NCBI GenBank assembly: GCA_002358575.1
Contig: DEPD01000194.1
Location: forward strand, 475 to 11,532
DNA length: 11,058 nucleotides
Origin: Lachnospiraceae bacterium UBA3401
Lineage (GTDB): Bacteria; Bacillota; Clostridia; Lachnospirales; Lachnospiraceae
Direction of reading: 5' to 3'
Both the position numbers and the translations under genes were made by a program. Each line of letters starts with the position of its first letter. The stretch's first letter is position 1. Positions 1-8,198 of this stretch are shown here, in pieces. The notes under the pieces were generated by a model. It searched no databases and was not told the DNA's origin. It saw only the letters and a list, made by a program, of their open reading frames with translations.

Positions 1-50
1 ATATATCCCACAAAGCAGGCTGTAATCATTTTATTATATTGATTGTTCAT
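1..50 (-). CDS. 5' end of a gene running off the left edge, possibly a membrane transporter
   Basis: An open frame starts with ATG at position 50 and continues to the window edge, giving only about 16 residues (MNNQYNKMITACFVGY). An AAGGAG motif lies at 63-68, but the 12-base spacing to the ATG is longer than usual. The polar start followed by a hydrophobic stretch resembles the N-terminus of major facilitator transporters common in clostridia; this is only an impression from a very short peptide. It begins 24 bases after the rarA stop on the same strand with no terminator between them, so it could be read through from the upstream operon. The ATG at 29 is an in-frame alternative. Confidence 0.35.
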   Translation of the reverse strand, partial: MNNQYNKMITACFVGY

Positions 51-74
51 TTTATAATCGTACTCCTTGTGTAC

Positions 75-1391
75 TCAACTCTTTGCCTTCCAGTCCTTAA
101 TTTGTTCCAAGCGCTCTTTAAAAACGGCTTCTTGTCCCTGTGTGGTTGGCTGATAGTATTCCCTTCCCAGCAGGGAATCTGGAAGGCATTGCATACGAGC
201 AATTTTTTCTTCTGTATCATGCGCATATTGATAACCCTTTCCATAGTCCAGCGCTCCCATCAAGTCTGTAACTGCATTGCGTATCACAAGTGGCACTGGC
301 TCAGCAAGCTGCTCTATGGCATCTTGCTTTGCATGTTCATATGCCATATAAAGTGCATTGGATTTAGGCGCAAGTGACAGATATACCACCGCCTGCGTCA
401 GATGCACGCTACACTCCGGCATACCGATAAAGTGACATGCTTGATATGCTGCCACCGCGATAGGAAGCGCCTGCGGATCGGCAAGACCAACATCTTCACT
501 TGCAAAACGTGTCACACGCCTTGCAACATAGAGCGGATCTTCGCCTGCTTCAAGCATTCTTGCAAGCCAGTACACCGCAGCGTCTGGGTCAGAATTGCGC
601 ATGGACTTATGCAGAGCAGAGATTAAATTATAGTGCTCTTCGCCCTTTTTGTCATATAATAAAGACTTTTTTGAGGTGCACTGTTCCAAAGTTTCTCTTG
701 TGACTGTAACCGCTCCACTTTCATCAATCTCGCCATTTAAAACTACCATTTCCAGCGTAGATAATGCATTTCTTGCATCTCCATTAGCAAAATTGGCAAT
801 CGCTTCAAGCAAGTCTTCTGAAATATGCACCTGCTGCATTCCAAATCCTCTGCTGTCTTTTAATGCACGCGACAAAAGCGCTGTCAACTCTTCCCTAGTC
901 AGTGCATGTAATACAAACACTTTACACCGTGACAGAAGCGCACTGTTAATCTCAAACGACGGATTCTCTGTTGTTGCTCCAATTAAAATAATGCTGCCTT
1001 TCTCCACAAATGGCAAAAACGCATCCTGTTGTGCCTTGTTAAAGCGGTGAATCTCATCCACAAACACAATTGTCCGCTCTCCAAATCGGCGATTCTGTTC
1101 CGCCTGCTCCATCACAGTGCGAATTTCCTTAATACCGCTTGTCACCGCTGAGAAATCAATAAAAGAAGATTTTGTTCTACCTGCAATAATCCGTGCAAGT
1201 GTTGTTTTTCCGACACCTGGAGGTCCCCAGAAAATCATGGAGGACACTTGGTCATTCTCAATTAAACGGCGCAACACCTTCCCCTTTCCGAGCAAATGTG
1301 TCTGCCCTGCATATTCTTCCAAAGATCGCGGACGCAGTCGTGCTGCAAGTGGTTGTGGCAATTCCCTGTCAAAGAGTGTCATCTGTTCCAT
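75..1391 (-). CDS. rarA: Replication-associated recombination protein A (RarA/MgsA), AAA+ ATPase
   Basis: RarA is a cytoplasmic clamp-loader-like AAA+ ATPase of the WRNIP1/Mgs1 family that acts at stalled or damaged replication forks and on ssDNA gaps. The 438-residue product has the family's normal length and all ATPase elements: Walker A GPPGVGKTT (about 56-64), Walker B IVFVDEIH (108-115), sensor 1 GATTENPS (138-145), the arginine finger in SALLSR (R155) and sensor 2 GDARNAL (204-210). The C-terminal tetramerisation region follows, with the typical DPLYVARR and SEDVGLADP motifs. The frame is open up to an ATG at 1436, but the ATG at 1391 fits better: it gives the usual short N-terminus before MTLFD, and a purine-rich GGAAGGGAAG tract lies just upstream (about 1399-1408). 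ATG 1382 is a second possibility. The start lies inside the end of the SMC gene (23-base overlap), implying co-transcription and probably coupled translation with it. No damage to the reading frame is visible. Confidence 0.95.
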   Translation of the reverse strand: MEQMTLFDRELPQPLAARLRPRSLEEYAGQTHLLGKGKVLRRLIENDQVSSMIFWGPPGVGKTTLARIIAGRTKSSFIDFSAVTSGIKEIRTVMEQAEQNRRFGERTIVFVDEIHRFNKAQQDAFLPFVEKGSIILIGATTENPSFEINSALLSRCKVFVLHALTREELTALLSRALKDSRGFGMQQVHISEDLLEAIANFANGDARNALSTLEMVVLNGEIDESGAVTVTRETLEQCTSKKSLLYDKKGEEHYNLISALHKSMRNSDPDAAVYWLARMLEAGEDPLYVARRVTRFASEDVGLADPQALPIAVAAYQACHFIGMPECSVHLTQAVVYLSLAPKSNALYMAYEHAKQDAIEQLAEPVPLVIRNAVTDLMGALDYGKGYQYAHDTEEKIARMQCLPDSLLGREYYQPTTQGQEAVFKERLEQIKDWKAKS

Positions 1392-4300
1392 GCTCTTTCT
1401 TCCCTTCCAATAACTCAAGATAATTTCCTTTATCAATATGCATCATCGAAATCCGATTTTGAAATCGACGAAAACCATACACACAATCCACATTCCGAAT
1501 GAGCGACTGCAAGCGCTCGTCAGGAACGCAGACAATGAGCTGTAAATCCATTTTGCGCGCATATTTTAAGCAGACTGCGCTGCGCTCCTGATCCATCTTT
1601 GAAAATGCTTCGTCGAGTAGCACTAACTTAATTTTGGAATCCCTGCTGCTCTGTGTGCTATAAAGCATTGCAAAGCCTGCAAGCAGTGCTACATACTTTG
1701 GATTTTGTCCCTCGCCGCCAGAGTCGCGCCCAGCCATCTCATCTACATAGTTTTCTCGAACAACAGTTCCGTTCTCATCTGTCACCTGCTCATACATACT
1801 AAAAGAAAGATAATTTCTGTAATCCGCATATGCCTCCATATCCCGAATACGCTGTTCTCGGATTCTTCCATCTTCCTCTCGCAACGGCATAAACTTATCC
1901 GTCAACAGTTTTATTTTCTGCTCATATTTTTGATAAAAAGTATCCTCTCCAAGACTCATCTGTCCTTCTGTCAGTTCGGTGTCAATATTTTTGCTGTCAA
2001 GTTCTGGAGCTGTCAGCATCTCATAAAATTGTCCTTTCTCATCTCTGGCCGGCTCAATCTTTATTTGATATGTACTGTCCGCAAAGTTTGTTTCGCGCAA
2101 CAACCTGTTAATTTCATGGGTATGCCGCTTCGCTGCATTGATATCGCCATGAATGGTTGCAATGACATTTTCCCGCAGACTTTTGTATATCAAACTGCAT
2201 TGTTTTTCAAATTCACTCTCATATTTCGGCTCATAATCCTTTTGATAATCTTGCAGCAATCGGTCATACACTGTATTTTCCTTCTCTGCACCGTTAAAAC
2301 CAACCGATGGATATTCCCTGTTAAAGCGATTTCTAGTATTTTGAAGCGTCTCTATCTCCGCTTGTTCCTGTTCCTCCAAACTGTTTATCTGTGTCAATAG
2401 TCTGCTGCGTACCGTCTGACTAGAACGTGCTTGTAACTGCTGCCGCACTTCCTCCTCAATCTGCACATCTGTTTTGTATACAGCACGCTTTTCTTCCAAA
2501 TCTAGTTCCAGCGTCTTTAACTCGCCTTCTCTATGGCTCTTTCTTCTGGTATACTCATTGATTAGATTCTGGTTTTGACTTTGCTCCACTCGCTTATTTT
2601 CTTTCTTTTCGGTTAATCGGTCCTTACGCTCTTGAAGCTCCTTAAACTCACCCTCTATTATCCGCGCAATCTCCTGCTGTAAGCCCGTGATTTGCCCTGT
2701 CACTTTATCCAGTTCTTTTCCCGCTTTTGACAGGCGAACAAAGTATGCTGTGTCATTGTTTAAATCCTCAAATCCAGCCGCTGTCTTCAACCGGTCTGCC
2801 ACACGCCGAACTTCTGCATATTCTTCTTCCCGTCTCTGCAAGTTTTCACAATATCCTTCCAATTTTGCTTTCGATACCTTTGTGCCAATACATGCATACC
2901 GCTCATAATCTGACTTGCGTAGATGCCGAAAAATAAAATTGCTGTACGAATAACAATCTGGAGTCACGCCGTCGCGAACCTTTTCCAATTCTTCAATTGT
3001 ATGACATTTCTGTATTCTTCCCAGATATCTTTTTAGACAGGCATCCATATAGGGAATTTCTGTTCTCACGGCCTCATACAAAGAATTATCCTCGACAGTT
3101 ATCTTCTGTTTTAGAACTGCATCCGTATCAATCAACTCAACTTCCTCATATTTTTTCATGTCGCGAAAAATTCTAGCAGCATCATGTGCGTATTTTGGTT
3201 CTGTCACAAGCGAATGTTTCAGTCGTCCTAGCCTGCCCTCAATCGCATTTTTCCATGTTGCATCATCCACATTAAACAGATCGGCAAAGATATTGACTTT
3301 AATCACACGTCCATAAGTGTCCGTCAGCCTGCGCTCCAATGCTGCTCTCGCTTCCTTTAACACTGGCGGATAAGGTTTTCTGTCATTCTGCATATCATCA
3401 ACCAAACGAGTCAACTCTCGAATTTCTCTTTCCAAATCCCGCCGCTGTTCATTGTACTCCTCAAAAATCTCGTCAATCCCCTTCTTTGCATCCAGAATAT
3501 TTTTTCTAAGATTCTGACATAATTCCTCGTCCACTTTTCCTTTACAGAACAAAGCAATTCTATTGAGCATTGGATTGCTCACATAATCTGTGACAATCTC
3601 ATCTTCCTCCCATTTGCGCAATTCGTTTGTAATCTTGCGCCACTGCTCACTGTCCGCTGCATACATCTGCTGCAATTTGACAAGCTCCTTAAGCTGGTCC
3701 TGCTTTATTCCCACATCGCTTGCTTTGAGTTCCGCCGATACCTGAATCAATTCCCCGTCAATATCATTCATATCGACTTCTATTTTTTTTGCAGTTTCTG
3801 CAAGGCGTTCCAACTCCTGTGCCGCATTTTGAATCTCCTCCGCATCCGCCGCAATCTTATTTTCAAGCTCCAATACTTCCACGCACTGTATCATTGCCTT
3901 AGACCGCAAAATATCTGTGCTGACTGCTGCCTTGCGTTTTCCCGCTTCCTGCACTTCGCTCAATAGCACAATCCGCCGGCGCATATCTTTAATTTTTTCC
4001 TGAATATCGCGGTAAGCTCCAAGCTGTTCACTAATCTTTCCAATAATGTCCCCGTCATTTTTCGGAAACATATAATCCTTGATAAACTGTCCTGTTCCGT
4101 CCGTCATTTTGAGTGCAATCGCACTCTTTTCCATCACATGAAAACGCTTTCCATCAATGTAGCCAAGCAAGCTGTCATAAAGCGCATTTGTGTACGCCTC
4201 CTTAGACGGATAGATGCGGTTCACATCATTGCGTCCTCGATTTTCACTGCCTGCGGCACGCTCCTCCACCAGCTTTCTAATCTCCTGATTGGTATATGGA

Positions 4301-4746
4301 AATCCTGCCTCCGTCAAATACCCCTGTTCAGGCATTCTGCCAGAATGACTAAAATACAGCATTTTCCGAATCTCTGTATCGTTTTTTCTCACTTCAAAGG
4401 CCAGTCCCACACAGCTTGCTGTATGACTTCCTGTATCCTCAATCTCAAGCGCAATAATCGAACAGAAATCCTTTCCTGCACGGTTTGCTGTCCCGTCCTT
4501 TTGCTCTCCTCTTAAATAACTCAAAACACTTCGTTTGTTTCTGGCATCATCTGCTGCCTTATTTAGAAAACTTGACGAGATGCTGCCATACAAAATAACC
4601 TGTATCGCATCCATCACCGTTGACTTTCCAGAACCACTCATTCCACTAAACAGATTGACATACTCATGAAACTCCAATATCTGGTGCGTAATTCCTCCCC
4701 AGTTGTTGAGGCACATTTTCTTAAATATCTTCTTCGCTTTCTTCAC
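1369..4746 (-). CDS. jetC: JetC/MksB/MukB-like SMC ATPase of a Wadjet-type complex
   Basis: This is the ATPase subunit of an SMC complex, expected to dimerise at a hinge, bind the JetA kleisin and JetB, and extrude or compact DNA. From the GTG start the protein has 1125 residues. It shows Walker A GMSGSGKST (about 35-43), a long coiled coil (roughly 235-465), a globular hinge-like region (about 465-630), a returning coiled coil (to about 880), an ABC signature SGGEGQ (about 1009-1014) and Walker B LVLLDE (about 1041-1046) followed by AFSKMD. This order and size match the MukB-like branch (JetC, MksB, COG4913-type) rather than canonical Smc. An ATG exists at 4761, but the GTG at 4746 has a GAGGAG site 7 bases upstream, and the ATG at 4716 lacks such a site. 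The gene overlaps jetB by 26 bases and rarA by 23. The usual fourth gene, jetD, does not follow. Rad50/SbcC is a less likely identity, because no zinc-hook CxxC or SbcD partner is present. Confidence 0.85.
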   Translation of the reverse strand: MKKAKKIFKKMCLNNWGGITHQILEFHEYVNLFSGMSGSGKSTVMDAIQVILYGSISSSFLNKAADDARNKRSVLSYLRGEQKDGTANRAGKDFCSIIALEIEDTGSHTASCVGLAFEVRKNDTEIRKMLYFSHSGRMPEQGYLTEAGFPYTNQEIRKLVEERAAGSENRGRNDVNRIYPSKEAYTNALYDSLLGYIDGKRFHVMEKSAIALKMTDGTGQFIKDYMFPKNDGDIIGKISEQLGAYRDIQEKIKDMRRRIVLLSEVQEAGKRKAAVSTDILRSKAMIQCVEVLELENKIAADAEEIQNAAQELERLAETAKKIEVDMNDIDGELIQVSAELKASDVGIKQDQLKELVKLQQMYAADSEQWRKITNELRKWEEDEIVTDYVSNPMLNRIALFCKGKVDEELCQNLRKNILDAKKGIDEIFEEYNEQRRDLEREIRELTRLVDDMQNDRKPYPPVLKEARAALERRLTDTYGRVIKVNIFADLFNVDDATWKNAIEGRLGRLKHSLVTEPKYAHDAARIFRDMKKYEEVELIDTDAVLKQKITVEDNSLYEAVRTEIPYMDACLKRYLGRIQKCHTIEELEKVRDGVTPDCYSYSNFIFRHLRKSDYERYACIGTKVSKAKLEGYCENLQRREEEYAEVRRVADRLKTAAGFEDLNNDTAYFVRLSKAGKELDKVTGQITGLQQEIARIIEGEFKELQERKDRLTEKKENKRVEQSQNQNLINEYTRRKSHREGELKTLELDLEEKRAVYKTDVQIEEEVRQQLQARSSQTVRSRLLTQINSLEEQEQAEIETLQNTRNRFNREYPSVGFNGAEKENTVYDRLLQDYQKDYEPKYESEFEKQCSLIYKSLRENVIATIHGDINAAKRHTHEINRLLRETNFADSTYQIKIEPARDEKGQFYEMLTAPELDSKNIDTELTEGQMSLGEDTFYQKYEQKIKLLTDKFMPLREEDGRIREQRIRDMEAYADYRNYLSFSMYEQVTDENGTVVRENYVDEMAGRDSGGEGQNPKYVALLAGFAMLYSTQSSRDSKIKLVLLDEAFSKMDQERSAVCLKYARKMDLQLIVCVPDERLQSLIRNVDCVYGFRRFQNRISMMHIDKGNYLELLEGKKEHGTDDTL

Positions 4747-5332
4747 CTGTAGACTCCTCATACTTTTTAATTAGCTCATTGATTTCCACCGACGAACAAA
4801 AAATATTAATCGTGCTGTAAATATAAATTGGTGTGTCATCTTCAAGATTTCCAATTGCGCCTGGCAGCTCTATTATCTGATGCATTTTGAGCGTGGACAG
4901 TGCCTCCTGCCACTCCTGTGCAGTCAGCTTTCGCGTCAGCAGATTGGTATTGCTCCCAATTTCTCGAATTTCGCGCAGACACGTCACCGTCGCATTCAGC
5001 CCTTCTCCCATAATTCTATCCCGATAAATCATCTTGAGCAGCAGTAAAATCCGCGTTCCAGTCAGCGTAAGTTTGTCGATTGGCATACTTTCTCCCTTGA
5101 TGCGAAATATATGCTCCTGCGGGTCATGCACAAGCTCACAGTCAAGCACTGACAGATAATCCGCAATAAATTCTCTGTGGTTTGCGCAGATGCGATAGCG
5201 AGGATTATCCCGCTGTACCAGTGTCACTGGATCACATTTTACCTGTAAAATACAGGTCTGCCGAAACAAATCCTGTATTGTCTTCTTAATTCCTGCCGCC
5301 TCACTTTGCGACAGCTCATCCATGTATTTCAT
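4721..5332 (-). CDS. jetB: JetB/MukE-like KITE subunit of a Wadjet-type SMC complex (DUF4194/DUF6063-like)
   Basis: A 203-residue cytoplasmic protein with no membrane segment. In MukBEF-type complexes the small second subunit (MukE, MksE, JetB) is a winged-helix KITE dimer that binds the kleisin and DNA. Size, place between jetA and jetC, and a winged-helix-like second half support this role. That half has a hydrophobic helix TGTRILLLLKMIYRDRI (about 91-107), a helix-rich segment around 135-150 (LTAQEWQEALSTLK) and a closing strand pair ending in PIYIYSTINIF (about 168-178), as in DUF4194 proteins. I cannot be sure which exact Pfam family it falls in. The C-terminus is acidic (GEESEEDI) and is encoded in the overlap with jetC. 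The ATG at 5332 is chosen because AAGGAG lies 6 bases upstream (5339-5344); the ATG at 5323 would be too far away. The start overlaps the jetA stop by 17 bases, so the subunits are probably made in a coupled, stoichiometric way. Confidence 0.75.
   Translation of the reverse strand: MKYMDELSQSEAAGIKKTIQDLFRQTCILQVKCDPVTLVQRDNPRYRICANHREFIADYLSVLDCELVHDPQEHIFRIKGESMPIDKLTLTGTRILLLLKMIYRDRIMGEGLNATVTCLREIREIGSNTNLLTRKLTAQEWQEALSTLKMHQIIELPGAIGNLEDDTPIYIYSTINIFCSSVEINELIKKYEESTGEESEEDI
4754..4759 (-). promoter_or_regulatory. Ribosome binding site deciding the GTG start of jetC
   Basis: GAGGAG on the minus strand lies 7 bases before a GTG at 4746, inside the last codons of jetB. The ATG at 4761, which would extend the protein by five residues, overlaps this motif's upstream edge and has no comparable site of its own. 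The arrangement suggests that ribosomes finishing jetB help start jetC. Confidence 0.6.
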
Positions 5333-6758
5333 CGTCGGCTCCTTCCTCTATCGTAATGCGAAGCTCTGAAAAGGTAAATCCATCCTTGCTCTCAAGCTCT
5401 CCTCCAAGCAGCACTGGATCTTGCTTTGGCTGCTTTCCAGTAACTTCCTGCCACAAAAACAACAATTTTTCCAAATCCTCCACTGATTGAACCGTCTCTG
5501 CGGTTGCCTGAAATGCACCGCCTTTTATATTGCGTGCACAAAAAGCCTGCAATTCTTTTTTGGTGTAGCGCGGTTTGGGCACAAAATCAGTGATATTTGT
5601 GTTCTCTTCCTCCTTTGACTGCTCCACTGCCAGCGGCTGAAAAAGTCTTTCATTGATATTATGCCGCTTATAAATACTGTTATCATCAAACATCTTAAAC
5701 GGCGCTGTCAACTGAATTTTTTCGCGCAAGTCACTCAATAATTTCTCGGAATTTCCACTCTTTTCAACCAGCCGAACCAGCCGGATTACACTGTCCTCCT
5801 CCACGGCACCCTCCTGAAAAATATAGTGGATTCTAGCGAGGGCACGCTTGGCAAAAACCGCTTTTTGTTCCACAAGTTTGTTATATTTTCTTTCTATCAA
5901 ATCAAACTGGCGTTCTATTTTATAGACAAGCGCAACCGCCTCGTCACTGTACTGTAACGCTTTCTCAATGCGAGTATACTCTGGTGTTTCCTTCTTACAA
6001 AGATATAATTTTTTTACAAGCGCCGACTTTTTCTGGTCATGCTGATGCAAAATTTGACTGATCAACTCCTTCACAGATTCCTTGTAGCGATAAAAGCTGT
6101 CTGAAGTTGTAAGAATCGCATACTTTTCACTGTCACTGTTATTAATCTCATCCACAAGTACACGCTGAATCTCTATAAAATTTTTACTTCTCGAAAGCAC
6201 ATCAAAATACGTTCGCATCCCATTTTGCATATTGGAAAGCAGCGTCTCGAGATTTCTGGAAGTTATCAGTGCACTTTTTAGAATATCATTATTTTTTTCC
6301 TGGTCTGCCTGATAGGTAAAAAGCGCACTGTAGATAGAAAGAATGCTCTCCCGCTCCCTGCTGTCATCCTCACTGATCAACTTTTTAAACAACTCCACAT
6401 AGAGTTGACTGTACTCTGGAAAGGACAAAATATAAGTGTTTAACTGCTCATCATAATCCCGTTTTATCCATCCCCAACGAATCAATGTGTTTAAGATTCC
6501 AGAGGGTGTACCAGAACCTCCAAAAACCATATTTTCTCCCAATTCGGTTATCTCTTCGCCATCCTCCATCCACTCGATCTGCATCTTGCTAATTGTTTCA
6601 CCAATAATTGCTTGTCCGTCTTCTATAGTGAGTCCAAGCGCTGTATATACCTCATTGTTTTCATCATAGATTGCGACCAGAACTGTCATGTATGCTTCCA
6701 TATTTTTTGTTCGGAACAATTTGTAAAAATCTTTTGGTATTCTCTTTTTTAATATCAT
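5316..6758 (-). CDS. jetA: JetA/MukF-like kleisin subunit of a Wadjet-type SMC complex (DUF5716-like)
   Basis: A 480-residue soluble protein, first of a three-gene set with the JetB-like and JetC-like genes. In Wadjet and MksBEF systems this place is held by the kleisin (JetA, MksF, MukF), which bridges the SMC heads and binds the KITE dimer. Visible features fit but do not prove this: a winged-helix-like N-terminal part (about 1-118, with LNTLIRWGWIKRDY near 89-102), a long predominantly helical middle (about 120-350) with many charged residues, and a separate C-terminal part (about 400-480) after a PKPRYTKKE linker, which would suit the second SMC-head contact. I recognise the overall sequence as like clostridial DUF5716 proteins, which are annotated as JetA family; this is from memory. 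The ATG overlaps the stop of the upstream phosphoesterase gene as ATGA, and only a weak AAAGGGA-type site precedes it, so translation probably depends on the upstream gene. Confidence 0.75.
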   Translation of the reverse strand: MILKKRIPKDFYKLFRTKNMEAYMTVLVAIYDENNEVYTALGLTIEDGQAIIGETISKMQIEWMEDGEEITELGENMVFGGSGTPSGILNTLIRWGWIKRDYDEQLNTYILSFPEYSQLYVELFKKLISEDDSRERESILSIYSALFTYQADQEKNNDILKSALITSRNLETLLSNMQNGMRTYFDVLSRSKNFIEIQRVLVDEINNSDSEKYAILTTSDSFYRYKESVKELISQILHQHDQKKSALVKKLYLCKKETPEYTRIEKALQYSDEAVALVYKIERQFDLIERKYNKLVEQKAVFAKRALARIHYIFQEGAVEEDSVIRLVRLVEKSGNSEKLLSDLREKIQLTAPFKMFDDNSIYKRHNINERLFQPLAVEQSKEEENTNITDFVPKPRYTKKELQAFCARNIKGGAFQATAETVQSVEDLEKLLFLWQEVTGKQPKQDPVLLGGELESKDGFTFSELRITIEEGADDEIHG

Positions 6759-8188
6759 TTGTCATTCCCTTTTTCCATCAAACATTCCACTGTGTATTTT
6801 CCACCCTCATGCCAAGTAATCGCAAGCGGCTGCAGCGCATACTCTGTAAGCTGATAGCCTTTTTCTGTAAGTCCTATTGTAAATTTTGCCATGCCGCCCT
6901 TGACACAATGCTTTTCAGGCTGGGCACTTATATAGTTTCCAATGGAATAATAGACCAGCATTTGATGTCCATTATCGTCCATGAGCAACTCATATGGCTG
7001 TAAACAGTGCGGGTGTGTGCCCACCACCACATCCACTGCACACTCCAGAAATATCTGTGTCCATCGTTTTTGAAAGGCGTCCGGATCCTGTGCATACTCC
7101 GTTCCCCAGTGTGCAAAGACTATCACAAAATCCGCCGCAGACCTTGCCTGCGCCAATGCGCTGCGAACCTCTTCCTCCGAAAAAAGATGTACCATATTGG
7201 GAAAATTCTTCGGAATAGGAATTCCATTCGTGCCATATGTAAAATTTAACAGTGCAAAGCGGACGCCATTTCTTGTGATAATGGTATATGGATTTCTTTT
7301 TCCTTCCTCAGAAGCCTGTATGCCAAGACACTTTATGCCATTACTTTCAAAAAATTTTTTGGTATAATCCACACCTTCCACTCCCCGGTCAAGCGCGTGA
7401 TTCGTCGCGCAGGTCACTACATCAAAACCCGCATTCACAATCGCCTGCCCCACCTGCACAGGCGTTCCAAACCGCGGAAAATCACCATACATTGCTGGAT
7501 TATCTGTCAATGGCGTCTCCTGATTGATTACGGCGACGGAGCTATCATCAAGAATCCGCTGCACATTCTCGAATAAAAATCCAAATGATGATTCTTTTTG
7601 CAAACCGTAATTGTATATCGGTTTATGTGCAAGCACATCACCAAATACACAAAAAGAAATCGTTTCTTTTTCCCGCTGAAAACCCCAGGAATCCCAAAAC
7701 CAACTGCTCATTGCTCCATCTGGTTCCTGAACCCACAAACGTATATACGGCGCTTCCTTACCGTTTGATTTCATATCTGCAACATCCTGTCCTAAGTAGG
7801 ATGACATCCATTTCGGGCGAACCTGCCCTGCCACATACTCATACACAAAAAGATGCTGTGACCAAGTATCTTCATCCTCCGTAACCCAAAACGGCTTATG
7901 ATTTCCAAACCGCCCAATTTTCCAACACAAAAGGATTAGTTCTTCTGTCCCATCATTATCAATATCGCAGGAGAGTGCTTTTTGCACTTTGATTTTCTTC
8001 GGTGAACTCCAAATAACATTTGTGTCATATTTGACATAGACGTTTTTATTGCATAACACAATCTCATAATTGCCTGTATCATCCGTAAAAACATTTTTTT
8101 CCCACTGAACCCACAAAGGAATCTTGGCAAAAAACAGTCTTGTCACCCACAGAATAAAAATGACAGCGCTGACAACCGCCAGCGCCAT
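6755..8188 (-). CDS. Membrane-anchored CapA-family (PGA_cap) phosphoesterase-like protein
   Basis: A CapA-type protein with a metallophosphoesterase-like fold, the family linked to poly-gamma-glutamate capsule synthesis or surface attachment; many clostridial members have no known substrate. From the chosen start it has 477 residues: a hydrophobic anchor (about 1-21), an extracellular N-terminal region containing DIDNDG (about 75-80) that resembles an FG-GAP/EF-hand-like calcium loop, then the PGA_cap domain from about 178. Expected metal or active-site motifs are present: FGD (182-184), NQET (222-225), NHALD (263-267), HWGTEY (360-365), GTHPHC (390-395) and SIGNY (415-419). The catalytic domain therefore appears intact. 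The frame is open to an ATG at 8293, deep inside the upstream gene. ATG 8188 has GAGGA 5 bases upstream. ATG 8215 has no such site, but it would add basic residues before the anchor, so it remains possible. No pgsB/capB or pgsC genes are nearby, so capsule synthesis is doubtful. It overlaps jetA by 4 bases. Confidence 0.85.
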   Translation of the reverse strand: MALAVVSAVIFILWVTRLFFAKIPLWVQWEKNVFTDDTGNYEIVLCNKNVYVKYDTNVIWSSPKKIKVQKALSCDIDNDGTEELILLCWKIGRFGNHKPFWVTEDEDTWSQHLFVYEYVAGQVRPKWMSSYLGQDVADMKSNGKEAPYIRLWVQEPDGAMSSWFWDSWGFQREKETISFCVFGDVLAHKPIYNYGLQKESSFGFLFENVQRILDDSSVAVINQETPLTDNPAMYGDFPRFGTPVQVGQAIVNAGFDVVTCATNHALDRGVEGVDYTKKFFESNGIKCLGIQASEEGKRNPYTIITRNGVRFALLNFTYGTNGIPIPKNFPNMVHLFSEEEVRSALAQARSAADFVIVFAHWGTEYAQDPDAFQKRWTQIFLECAVDVVVGTHPHCLQPYELLMDDNGHQMLVYYSIGNYISAQPEKHCVKGGMAKFTIGLTEKGYQLTEYALQPLAITWHEGGKYTVECLMEKGNDK

Positions 8189-8193
8189 AAAAG

Positions 8194-8198
8194 TCCTC
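8194..8198 (-). promoter_or_regulatory. Ribosome binding site supporting the start of the CapA-like gene at 8188
   Basis: GAGGA lies 5 bases before the ATG at 8188 and immediately follows the TAA stop of the lipoprotein gene (8199-8201). Stop, binding site and start within about 16 bases indicate coupled translation. The alternative ATGs at 8215, 8212 and 8293 have no comparable purine motif at the right distance. Confidence 0.5.

Noticed and set aside
75..1391. The gene after jetC as a divergent JetD
   Set aside because: All motifs match RarA/WRNIP1 AAA+ ATPases, and there is no TOPRIM or nuclease motif.
39..1502. Several plus-strand frames opposite rarA
   Set aside because: All are antisense to an intact, well-recognised gene and give no recognisable protein.
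1705..2400. Open frame of about 231 codons on the plus strand
   Set aside because: It lies antisense to the coiled-coil part of jetC, has no ribosome binding site, and its Phe/Ile/Leu/Ser-rich composition is what the reverse of this coding sequence produces.
1369..4746. SbcC/Rad50 nuclease subunit
   Set aside because: There is no zinc-hook CxxC in the middle and no SbcD partner; the neighbours fit the MukBEF/Jet arrangement.
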